DNA from: Mugil cephalus
Lineage: Eukaryota; Chordata; Actinopteri; Mugiliformes; Mugilidae
Direction of reading: 5' to 3'
DNA length: 64,000 nt
NCBI RefSeq assembly: GCF_022458985.1
Contig: NC_061782.1
Span: forward strand, 12,541,672 to 12,605,671
A model generated the notes under the pieces. The model made no database searches, had not been told where the DNA came from, and saw nothing but the letters and a program-made list of their open reading frames with translations. The number at the start of each line of letters is the position of its first letter. Position 1 is the first letter of the stretch. Below are positions 52,501-64,000 of the stretch, one piece after another. Both the position numbers and the translations under genes were made by a program.

Positions 52501-55500
52501 TGTGTGTCATTCTGCAAAACCACATGATCATAATCAAATGAAATTGAGTTCAGCATAATTTGTATGATAAAGATATTGGCTCCACATACCCCTGACATGC
52601 AAAGGGGAATGCGTCACATGACCTGAAGGGAGACTAGCAATCTTTATTCAATCTCCGCATACCAAACTATGTGAGCAATTTGTCCATTAGCTGGTCAGTG
52701 ATGCCTGACACTACACCTTGTCCAAATTTCACGGTCACTTCGTGTGATGGAGGTCGCTCCATGATATATCCTTACAGTCCTGACCTTTAACCCTGTGGCC
52801 TCTGGCTGCAGCGCAGAATCTGCGAAAGAGCGAATGAGCGATCCAAACACGATGTCGGACTGCAGCAGGAGGTTTGCTGTTGACAGTAGTAAACCTTCAC
52901 GTCTTGACTGTTGCACGTGAGACTTTATTGTAATTTGGAGTTATTGTAAATTAGACACCTCACAGTCCACACACACATGTGCAATCACACTCTCAATAAT
53001 GCAGACATTGCATTTAATTACAAGTAGACTTGGAAGGGAAACAAAGCTAACAGAGTTAAGGAATGACCTCTCATTTATTTTATCTTACTAACATACATTA
53101 GTTCCAACATCTGCACGTGCACACAGCCGGTTACACATATACAGACATACACAGACCTCTCCTTATCCACACCATAATGTGCCAGACGTGTGCACATTGC
53201 TGCATGGGGTCACAGCTTCCCTTATAAAAACATGTGAGCTAATTGGTGTATGCATCGTACCATTTATCACATGTGCAAAAAAGCAATGATTGCAATACAC
53301 CAAGGTTTTTACCTCACTAATGTTTCTGATGTTTTAAGCGCAAGTAAAAAATGAGTCAGGTTATCAGAATCTTAACACAAACAAATGATGCAAACTTCAT
53401 TAAAAAAAAAATCCTGCACAAACTCATTTTTTTACGTCACCGTCTTCAACAGTGGTTGACTTTGTTAAAGAGTGTTTATATTTTCCGTTGAATGAATGCG
53501 TGAAATAGCTGTAATGGGTTTTTGGCAAGATGTGTGATTTCCCTTCGATATACGTCACAGTCCCAACTGCTTCTGGTCTTTTGGAAAAGCAACAAGTCAA
53601 AGAAAGAAACACAAACACACTGTTATAACATTTATTGTAACGATCAAATACAAAGAAATACACCTTCAAGCAAGTCATTAGCCCGTTAAACCAATGTTAT
53701 TTATCTTTATTACGTATCTCTGCTGGTTATGTAAGACACTGTAATGACTGCAACTGAGGTAACATCATTAATTTTACAGTAAATTTGAAAAAAGATTCAA
53801 TTCAAGGTGTGCTTACAATATGGCAGTTTTAAAGGTGGATTGGTGTGTCAGACATAAAGAGATTTATTAGCAAAAATATAATATTTGTTTTTTCATTGGT
53901 TATGTTATTAGAATATTTTATCCCTTCATACCTATAAAGTTGACTTAAGTTCTCCTGCACTATTAAAAAGATTAAATCCTGCACAGTGTTCTTCCTCTTG
54001 ACTTAGATTTTATTTAGAAAATCTGTCCACAGGGGATACAATAAATAATAGGGATTACCCTGACAAAACAATTAAATAGCAATTTTGCCATATATACAAA
54101 TAATTTACAATTATTTATATTAGCTAAATCCCATTTCCTGCATTCATTTATTTTATGCACAATGGCACACACAACTGTTGTGGTGTAAGCCAACACTGGC
54201 AGTACATAGTTGCATGAGGAAATGATTTGTTCCCGGATCCTCACCATAAATCTTTTATCAGACTGAAGTTGAGCACTCTCTGAAAGCTGATTTACTACCA
54301 TCATGTTCTACGCTCCAATCTTGTGACTGCAGCAAATGTGTGGAAGCTTAATTCTGGTGCTGCTTGTCTTAACGGGCCCGTTGCCTTTTAAGCCGTAGAA
54401 CTACCTGAGAAGAGATCTTATCGCAGCGTTTTTGATGGTGGTGGGGCTGGATTGACAGGAAACCAGCTTAATCCACCAGGATCAGTCGATTGAGACCCAG
54501 ACAGATTCAATTAAAGGAGATAATAACCACCCTGGGCATGCTATCATAACACAGCAAAAGAACAATACTGTCTCAGACACATGTGGGCAAATATTCAAGC
54601 ATCAAAGAACAAACTGAAGTTTGATCATTGTTTTTTTTATCCTGGATTTCAGCCTTAAAAAAATGAACGGTGGGGTCTGACAAGGTGACTGTGATTTCAT
54701 GGTTGAAAATGCGAGGCGAGTCACTTCAAAAGGAAACAAATGCTGCTCTCTGTGCTTGTTAAGCGTTGAAAATATCTTCCTCAACCCGAACTGAAGTAGA
54801 ATGTTAATAGGTTTCAAATTAACATTGTTTGGTTGTCAAAATACGTCTAAGTCCTTCCACGCAGCCTGGACCAGCTGCGCAAATATATACGATTTACCCA
54901 CAGGGAGTATGGCTTTCATTTCATACTTCAGTCCTGTGGCAGACAATGACAGACAAGCCAATGCATATAGAGTTCAAACCTAAGAAATGAAATACGTAGA
55001 GTGGACACCTAATATTTCAGAACAATAGCAACTTCCACAACCTCAGACATGGAAGCAGAGGAAGGGAAGTTCACTAATCTCTTCCAGAAGTAGCTGTCAC
55101 GCTTTTATCAGAATAAAATGTTTTGTGATTTCGATGAAAGAGACAGATCGGGTAATGGTGCTTTTATAGGCTCAAGATTTTGGACTGAACGATAACTGCG
55201 TTTATGGCTCCAGCTCCAGAGGACTGAAAGATAACAGCATTTTCATCATGCTGCTTTGAAAAACCATGAAGAGTAAATCTGCATTTTGCAAAATATGCTC
55301 ATTGCCAAGTGTTCTTGTGTGCATGTCTGTCAACATAAAGCCGCAGCCAGCTGGGTTGCTTACCTCATCCCCGAGACTGGAAACAGTCATCCTGGAATCT
55401 ACTGCTTGAAGTGGAGAAATGGTTCAACAAATAACCCCTCACGAAATGACAAAATTGCTGTTTTTAGTTTCTGTCTTTCTAGAAGTTGTGTGGCATCAGT

Positions 55501-58500
55501 GGGCAGATATGAATGAGATAATAACCTTCTGATCAAAATCTTTTGCATGAACAATAGTGCAAAAATTTCCCAAATATGCATATTCACACCGTACATTGAA
55601 GATTTCTGCAGATGGGAACCACCATCCTCTCCTCTTCCTCCATCCTTACAATCACAATGCAGCTGATTATATTTCCTGTCAACCCTTTTTACAGCTGCTA
55701 CATGTGTTAAATTGTGGCAGAAAAGAAAAACGTTTCCGCCACTTCTCCTTCTGGTGTTTCTCTTCAAGTTATCAGGGTTTATAAGGTTTGAGATAGCACC
55801 TTAGAACTGAGATGCTTCCAAGAAGCCCCCCATGGGCCCCAAAATCAGGTCAGGCCAAGGGACAGCAGGCATCCAGGTGCTGGCCCGTGCAGGCCTGGGA
55901 ACAAGACGACTCTTATCAAAATCAGAGCGCGACACAGACCTGCTAACAAACCTCACCTGATAACAGTGATTCAGAAAGAGCAGGAAGAAAAGACGGAGGT
56001 TGCAAAGGTCTGTAAAATGTGGAGAGGAAGGGATGCATCAAAGAGGGAGATTAACACTGAGGGTTTTTATCTGGGAACTAACTTCTAACACACAAAGGTG
56101 TTAATGATGAGAGTACAAGCTGTGGTCTAGAGCTCGTGTCACCACAGCTTGTCTAGTGAAACAAATCAAATGCTGCTCTTATTCCTCAATGGCCTTTAAC
56201 TTAAATACATGTCCTGCTGTGATCATTAAGGATATGTGGAAGATAGAAGTTTAAATGTGGGCATGTTCTCCACAGGGTTTGTCATAATAAAAGTTCAAAA
56301 TCGTCAATGGAACCTTTTATTAAAGCCCAGTTAAGATTTCCAGAAACCCCCACAGTTACGTTCAGTGTAGCTCCACACCTCATTCGCTGTACACGAGTGC
56401 ATGCGAGCCGCGTAAATTGCGCTGTTCTCCAGCTCCCTGCCACGTAATAAAGAGCGAAGTTTCTTTCTTTATCTGTGGCTTTTATTGAGTGTTATGACCG
56501 AAAAAACAAAGAGGACGTGCTTTGTGAAAGTGCGTGAGGAGGAGCGAAAGCAGGGGTTCACTTCGCTGATCGCTCTCCGTACTCTACTTCCCTGTGTCCT
56601 CTTTAATGGGACTCAAGTGAAAGCCACAGTTGCTGAATAGCCACTGCACCAACCCACAGTAACTTAGACATACATTTCCAGTCAAAGACAGCTCAGATTG
56701 CAACGGCCAGCCAGCATCTGAACAGCAGATTATCACAGCTTCTTGACCATTATACACCTCTTGAATGGTCTTGATTCCCCCGTTAATGGCAGCCATACAT
56801 TTGTAAAGCGAGGAAGTGAAAGACATAGTTGAAAAAAAGAAGAAAAGAGAGAACCTTATTTCACATTCACCTCCCGAAACCTTTTCACTGCACTTAGAGC
56901 TCTTGGACACAAAGCTGCTTTTGTCTGGAGAGTCTGGGGTTAACAGAGACAAGGCCACTGGGAACCTGCGCACACACATACGTACACACACACTGATACA
57001 AATACAAACAAAGAACCAGTTTATATTGAATAAATTAACATTGATGATTAAAACCAGAGGTATTGTCTTCATTGAATTAAATTTCCTGTGAAAAATGGCT
57101 GGATGTAATGACGGCACTCAATAGGTAAAGTTGTCGGCCTTTCAGTTTCTGCAAGTAAAAATACTACTACAACAAAATACCACACTGATGAAATCATTCT
57201 GTGTAGTTTTTGTACAAGGGGAACAAGAACTAACTCCACACGTGGAGGCTACTCTATGTTTGGCCGATAGACAACCATAGAAATGAACACGGAGGCTCTA
57301 TTATAGTTCTAATTTCAAACTTAGAAAGCTTGCTTGGACAGATCATAAATCTGGAGCAAATTATATCAAAAAATTCTAAATTGGTTCCTGCTCACATGGT
57401 TGTCACATGTGAGCGCAGTCAAATGCACTTATCTTTGGACAGATGGCCCGTGGTAAACATGCAGTTGTAGGAATGTGAAGTGAGTACTGCATTCAGAAAG
57501 TCAAATTTTAGGCATAGCTCGATTAAGCTCTGCATGTAAACACACTGAGATTCGTTTGGAAAAAAGGAGGAGACGAGAGTAAAAGAGAGGACGAAGAAAG
57601 TATTAAAATATGTGAACGAGCTGCTAAACCCTATAAACCTCCCAATATTGGACCTATTTTCCCTCCCTGCGTAAAATAGCCCGGAGCAGAACACTAAAGA
57701 ATTACAGCTTTTGAAATTGTCCCTCTGTGGGTTTGAAGAGTCACAACTGGAAATTTGACTATTTTTCATCCATTATTTCTTTCTTTTTTCTTTTGTCCGG
57801 TGCTGGCATCTTATTTCACCACCACTCCAGATCAGCGCTTTTCTGTTTTCACTCAAGAGTGGTGTCGGATCTTCAAAGTATATAGCTGTTCCTGCTACAA
57901 CAGAAAGAAATTAACTCCCAATGAAAGTTTAAATCAACGCAGTGTCTAGTGACATCTTCCCATACGGGCAGAAACACTGATTTCTTGGTGCACGTGTGTG
58001 TCTTGCTCACAGTTTATGACTTTCGAAGCATAAAAACACAGGTCAGGTTTGCTCAAGTGTTCAGGCCACATGTGGAGAAAGTTGAAAAGACCACTTGTAG
58101 TGGTTGATGTGGCAGCTTCAAAGACCACCCGTAATTGGACTACATGTATGTACTGCTTTGCGGGAGACTCCCTTCCAACCATGGCAACACTTTTCAAAGA
58201 TATGTAATACTTTTAGACTAAGAAATCATGTCTAAATCCATTTCTTGTGGAGGTGAAGCATGAATGGAAAACATTACCTAAAGCGTGTCATAAATCCTGT
58301 ATTTGCCTCGGCTTTAGCCACAACTTCAACTTATGACATTACGTGACTCTGCTGATTCTTGGAACAATAACTGCGTTAGTTACTGCAAAAGAAATTCAGT
58401 TGACTCTTTTTTTTTCTTCTTTGTTCAACAAATTATTGTTTTCCTGAATGGTCAAATTTAACAAAAAAAGTCATAAGTACATCCAAGTTATTTCAGTTCT

Positions 58501-61500
58501 GGGAACTAAGGTTTGTTTCAGATTTCATAGCATTCGTCCAGTAGCTGTTAAAATCCTTCGTTCCGTATCAAGGAGAAGCAACGGACCGACATTGCTGAGC
58601 ACATGTTATTGTTTCCATACAAAAGAAAAAAGCCCACGATTGAGTTGTGAGCGGACAGAGTGAGACCAAAATTAAAATTTGTGAACTTGACATTCCGTCA
58701 GTTTTGGCTCTTTGATGAAGACACCAGTGGGTTTTATTGCGCGTAAGGTCACTTTATTCTAACACACTTATTTTACACCAGTTAAGAGTGTGAATCCCAG
58801 GGCGGAGCCGCCAATCAGATCAGAAGGTGTCTTTGAATTATGGTAACATTAGTTTTGAGGGGTGACATGCGGAGGATGAATATCGGCACTCTGCGATGTC
58901 CAATCCCTCAGAAGGAGGCAGCGTTCTCTCTCTGCTTCACCTCCACGCTGTGCCGAGCTAATGAGGAACAGAACATGGTTACAGTCACTAATCAAAGCCA
59001 GCTCTGGAAACAGGCCTTCAGCTGGATGCTCATTTTTCTCCTTCACCTCTTGTTACTTTGTCTTTCCTCTACATCATCTGTACCTCTCCTCTCCTCTCCT
59101 CTCTCTTTACCTGTCGTTGACTCTGCTTCCTGTTTTCTCCGTTTTCTGTCAGTACTTTCCTTTATGTGTCATTCATTTGTCACCCACCCCCGGGAACATT
59201 AGTGCTCTGTATGCTGCTTTAAGTGAGCCTAGGGGAGGCCTCTAGGAACACATGGCTTATTAACAATAGCAGAGGAGCAGAGGCAAATAGCTCCAGGCCA
59301 ACCGCCATGTCATCATTTATCACACACACATAGTCAAAATTATTATCAAGGAACATTTACAAATCCAAAACTCTAAAAATACTTGAAGACCATTGTTAAT
59401 ATCTCGCTATACATTCATGTTGCGTGTCCACTCACACATGAGCAGATCTGCACACGCAGTCCCCTTTATGTTCATTTATGCCTCATGAAAAATCACCCTC
59501 TATGTCCCAGCTGGGGAATTACTTCAAAGGCGCCACGCAGGATGAATAGCATGTAACAATATCTCGTATTTGTCCATGTGAAAGAGGACAAGATACTCTG
59601 TCTTCGCTCCTCTGCGTGGGCCATTTCCTCATTCTGATTAATAGGCCTTTGATTGTAGCCAAAGACCTGTGCCCATCCACGCAGAGCTGCATGGCTGCCT
59701 ACTATTACAGCCTGCCTAAGTGGCAAAGAGCACCCGTAAAAGTGACAGCCATGTTTAAACCACTCCATCCGCCTGATTGACAGCTGTAGCTTTAACTCTC
59801 TCTTTAAATACTCTTTAAGTGTTTTATGTAGTGACCTGGGCATGGACGAGCAGTAAAGAGACAGCAGCTGTGGCGTCGCAGCTCAGTGGACGACTGAGAA
59901 TAGAAGGACCTCGGGGGGTTGTCCCAAAAGAGAGGTGACAAAGGGAGTGGGGAAAAGATGAGACAGAATTGGGAGAAAGTAATTTCTTCAAAATAACTGC
60001 ATGATTCTCCCAGAACAGATGAGTCCAGGAAACGTGATATGTCCAGTGCACTTAGTAAATTAAATGCATGCGAGGTCATATTGATTGCCCCATGTATAAT
60101 TATTCTTAATCTGGACAATCTCGAGGTTTGTCTGGCACATGGACTAAATTGCGTTTTTCTTTGTTTTTTTTTTGAGCCAATATCAGTTTTCTTCTTGCTC
60201 TCATTAGGGTTTGATGAATTTCTGACATGAATTCCAAAATGTAAAAACATCTCTCTGGGAGACCAGGACTCAACTGCCAGACTAGAATAAAAACTGTTAA
60301 ATTTTACAATGCTGAATGGTTTTATGGGCCACATTATTCAGTGTTTAGCACTCATCCTTTGGGGCCAGGAACCACATCGGAGATGCTTTTCTTTTTTTTG
60401 TTGTTTTTTTTTGCGGGGTTACAGCTGTCTCTGACACTCACCTGTTTCTGCATCTTTCACGGCACAGAGAACGTGGCCACATACCAACTTGATGACAGAT
60501 CGAATCAGTGTAGGGGATCACACTTGAGCTGTGTGACACAAAGGAATGAATGAATAATGAAATATTAACAGACTCCATGTGTCTTTCAGTCTTTTTTTCT
60601 TTTCTTTTTTTTATCGCACAAATGGATCGGCTTTAACGACCGGCCAAAAACATCAACTGTGCGAAGATGCTTTGACAAATGCAAGAGCCAAAGGGTCTAA
60701 AAGAGTCAGAAAAAGAAAAGAGGGCTAAATGTAGAAAGGGATTGTGTGTCAGCGCCTTTGTCAGCCATTAAACATGTGGCTGGGGCTAAATCATGGAGCA
60801 TATTGTTTGTGTTGTGGTTTTCAGTTTCAGTGACAAAATAAACTGCAGGAGTTTTCGCTTGTGAGAAAGAGTGTGTTTGCATATGCGTATCTGTCCTTGT
60901 GTGTAATGTGTGTTTACATACAGTTGCAATACAGTAACAACAATGTGGACAAAATGTGCCTATATATACATCTTCACAGTCCACAGACTCTGACCTATGT
61001 GGAGTGGAGAAACAGAAGAAAACCGACCCGTGTTACACATCAGACGAAATCCAGAACATTTTGTGCAAACCAGCGCCAATCTTTGGTTTTATGACTTGTC
61101 TTTTACAAATGTTGTTAATCATCACTGATCTATACACCCACTTTTTTTTCTTTTTTTTTAAAGAATCGAGATGAAATACCGCAGCCGCATTCCTTTCAAT
61201 TAACAAAACACATACAGTAACAGCATGACGGCAGTATATCATCACCCCAGACTTCAAAAAGCCGCTTCAGCAGCCCTGCCCTCAGCACTACCGTGTCTCT
61301 GAGCCCTTTCTCGGCTCCTCCTGGGCAACATCACAGGAGCAGCTGAGGGGTTTCTGTTCCCGTGGCTGGACAGCACCAGGTGTCAAACTCCATGGATCCA
61401 CCATCGACCAGCTAACCAGCCATCTCCACACACCAGCTGTGGCTCATGAGAACCTGCTCGTGGCATAACCTCACAGCTGAAACTATAAAAATCGCAACTG

Positions 61501-64000
61501 CCGCTTGCTTTAAATCTGACTTTATGGTTTAATGCAACATGGAGAGTTATTTTTTAAGAAAAGCTCGTGTTTATGTAGTGCATCTTGTCAGTCCAGTATT
61601 ATTTTCTATTCTGCAAGAAATGAATGATGGCAGCATTGTGACGTAAAAAAGTCCACTGAGTGTTTCATAGGCCTTTCTGAAGGATGACTTGAAAGACAAA
61701 ACTTGACACTGATTATACAGCATCTTATTTAAAACAAGAAAACAAAGAGAACTAATTTGCAAGGGCAGCGAGGGATTTATGGAGACAACAAACACGGGGT
61801 CTCTGCCCAGACACAAAAATAGAAAAATTCTGCCATGCTATTTGACTTCTTTCATCACTAGGCAGAAAATTTCTTTTTCAGGGGGGAGTTTCGAGGATTT
61901 TACTTACAAGTGGTTATAAAGCCATTGTCCAGCACATTGTTTCTCCTTTGATTCAACATCTATGGCTAAAGACTTTGTTGACAGGCCATTGAGGTGGTCC
62001 ATATGTCGGTATAAAGGCGCAGGACTCGTGACTCTCTAGAGGATGCAGGGGAAACCAGACAAAGGGCCATGCCAGAAGGCCCACAGCCTCACAGAGCCTC
62101 AATGGAGCAGTGGCAGATCTCCTGCTGGGGCCAGTTGCCTGCACGTTCTCAAACCAAAGTCTGATCTATGGAGACTGGCAACTCCACCATAATACGTTCA
62201 GCCATCCATACTCCAGCCCCCCCAGGGACACATGCTCTCCTTTTAAAGATGAATAGTAGTTATGGAATGTTTAACAAGCATGCGACAGAATCATGTTTTT
62301 CCACCTCAACATCAACGCTATGCAGATTTCCCTACGAATACCCTGTGGAAACCTGGGCTTTTTAAATATTTACATGGAAAATCAATCAAAAGGCACTTTG
62401 TAGAGGAATTAATAATGATGAGACTGTTTGATGGGTGTAGGTTTGACGTTCAGATGCTGTGTTGAGGAATAAACTGTGTGTATATGCTACATATTCACTT
62501 ACTGTAAATTGATCCAAGATGACTTGTGAATATAACACTAGAATGTGAGATACACTCAATCTATTCTAAGTCTGATTTCTTCTTTTCTACCACCAGTTTC
62601 TCTTTCGCCTTTCTTCTCTTTACTTTGGCAACAAGCCTTAAAGTAAGACAAACTGAACAACAAAGAAAATGCTTGATCAAACCTTATCAGGATGCTTTTC
62701 AAACCCCTTGAAGAACACCTGCTACGCTTCTTCGGAACGGAGCAAAACCAGATATGTGATTTACACTTCCAGTTAAAAGAAGCACTTATGGGCTCTGAGA
62801 GACTACAGTAAGAAATGACTCATGCAGAGGGCAGGAGATGGACCCCTGGAGTGAGACCTCCCGAAACACAGATGAGGACAGATGGGCTGCAGATCACTGC
62901 GCCGCAACTCAAATAAATTGGAAGGTGGACAGGTGTGAGTAAAACTTACCAGAGTAAAACTTACTGTATATTGTCAGTGCAATGCATGTGTGCGGCACAT
63001 ATTCAAATACCACCATCAACATTCATCATTCACTATGACACTATAATATAAGACTTTCTCTCTCACTTTCAGTATTATAAAAGCCCGTAATAAACTGTTT
63101 ATATAAATGGCTCCCAATGCTGAGAAAAAGAGCTGCTTCACTTCAGGAAAATGGAAACCGCAAACTTGTTAATGCAAGAAAGAACAAAACAATAGGGCAA
63201 GATGTACTGCCAAATTTGCTTATGTAAGCACACTACTAGAGTCCTTTCACCTCCGCAGACAGGAGTAAATCTTGCTGATTGTGGCAGAAATGTTGTAATA
63301 GTTGGATGTGCTCTGACTTCTCCCCTATGACATGTCACAGGTTGGCCCTCATTTACAACTTTCATGTGTGTGCGAGCTCAAGACAAATGACTTCCATTTG
63401 TATTTGTGCTTGCGCAAACCCCGCCGCACACGTTTGTGCAGGCTCACAGCCCTCTGTTGGGGAGAGAGCAGAGAAATGAAAGTACAGTGGAACATGTCGG
63501 GCCTGTGTGAGAGCGGGCAGGTCGATGATGAGCTGTTGTGATCATAGCACTTTGATCTGAAACACTCTGAAGTCACCAATCACCCTGAGCTGAGAGAACC
63601 TTGCAAACCTTGCAAATACTTGAGCTATCGCACTGCGCTCCTTTACTCTTTGCTTGTTCAATCAGTCTCTCTTTCGAACTCACACACACTTGGAGTCAGC
63701 CTTTGTGGCCTGTGAGAGAAGTCAATATGTTCTTTCAGCTGTCAACTGATTTTACCCTCTTTGCGTCTCCTCCCGTCTGTCTGGTCTCCATGGCTTCATC
63801 TGTGACTACTGTTTGAGACCCAAAACCCAGACGGTCTGCAACATATTGAACTAAATTTCTCAGACGGACACAAAATTACAAACAAACTTTGTCTATTGGT
63901 TGTGAAATCACTTAATCCTCAAGAACTTTTTGCATGAGGATACTTAATCAATGAGACAGACATTGTCCACATATCTCGAATAAAAGATGATTTGTACTTC
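49591..64000. other. Gene desert, right part
   Basis: Over 14 kb with no frame I can support as coding. The longer ones (for example 56584-57117 and 59804-60334, minus strand) have low-complexity composition and no domain. The content is AT-rich with many homopolymers. GC-richer islands occur at about 59630-59790, 61260-61460 and 62000-62230 and may be non-coding regulatory sequence. No tRNA, rRNA or microRNA hairpin was recognised. Confidence 0.45.
59774..59786 (+). promoter_or_regulatory. PBX-MEIS composite site with E-box
   Basis: TGATTGACAG is the full PBX-MEIS/PREP consensus and overlaps CAGCTG, an E-box. It lies in one of the GC-richer islands of the desert, so an enhancer role is possible but unproven. 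Confidence 0.3.

Noticed and set aside
56584-57117. 177-codon minus-strand frame
   Set aside because: It is the longest frame in the desert, but it runs through T-rich and CA-rich sequence, lacks a domain, and is within what chance allows over 64 kb.
59804-60334. 176-codon minus-strand frame
   Set aside because: Lys/Ser-rich with no family resemblance; a second overlapping frame on the same strand is equally open.

Overview
This is vertebrate nuclear DNA, and the gene families together with the dispersed repeats point to a ray-finned (percomorph-like) teleost. Genes are split into small exons with GT-AG introns. CA/TG microsatellites, Tc1-like transposon fossils, foldback MITEs and a tRNA-headed SINE fill the spaces. 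Nothing bacterial, viral or CRISPR-like was seen.

Left block (0.8-10 kb): sprn (shadow of prion protein, + strand), mtg1 (mitochondrial ribosome-assembly GTPase, - strand, 11 exons) and paox (peroxisomal N1-acetylpolyamine oxidase, - strand, 10 exons). These three genes also cluster in mammals (human 10q26). I could join both multi-exon genes into complete open frames (319 and 499 codons). One mtg1 intron has a perfect minor-spliceosome (U12) ATATCCTTT donor. At 10-14.5 kb lie a paox-like exon relic and two decayed Tc1-like transposons.

Middle block (14.8-40 kb): rassf4 (- strand, 10 coding exons, 309 aa, RA and SARAH domains), depp1 (+ strand, nested in a rassf4 intron as in mammals), a four-exon CXC chemokine (+ strand, just outside the rassf4 start codon) and tmem72 (- strand, 5 exons, 258 aa). 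RASSF4, DEPP1 and TMEM72 are neighbours at human 10q11, so the window joins two blocks that are far apart in human.

Right part (40-64 kb): mostly a gene desert. The one coding-like locus is an intronless coiled-coil frame at about 46.5-47.5 kb. It has an internal duplication and a 2-base frameshift, is bracketed by copies of one MITE family, and is followed by a 22-bp palindrome and a perfect 35-bp-arm hairpin. The rest holds a SINE, simple repeats and scattered candidate regulatory motifs.

The genes do not form one pathway. They cover prion-family biology, mitochondrial translation, polyamine catabolism, Hippo/RAS signalling, FOXO-linked stress response, chemokine signalling and a membrane protein. 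No novel multi-gene system is evident. The most unusual items are the U12 intron, the six-cysteine chemokine with its long basic tail, the paox exon relic, the 712-bp foldback element with 9-bp target duplications, and the coiled-coil/hairpin locus.
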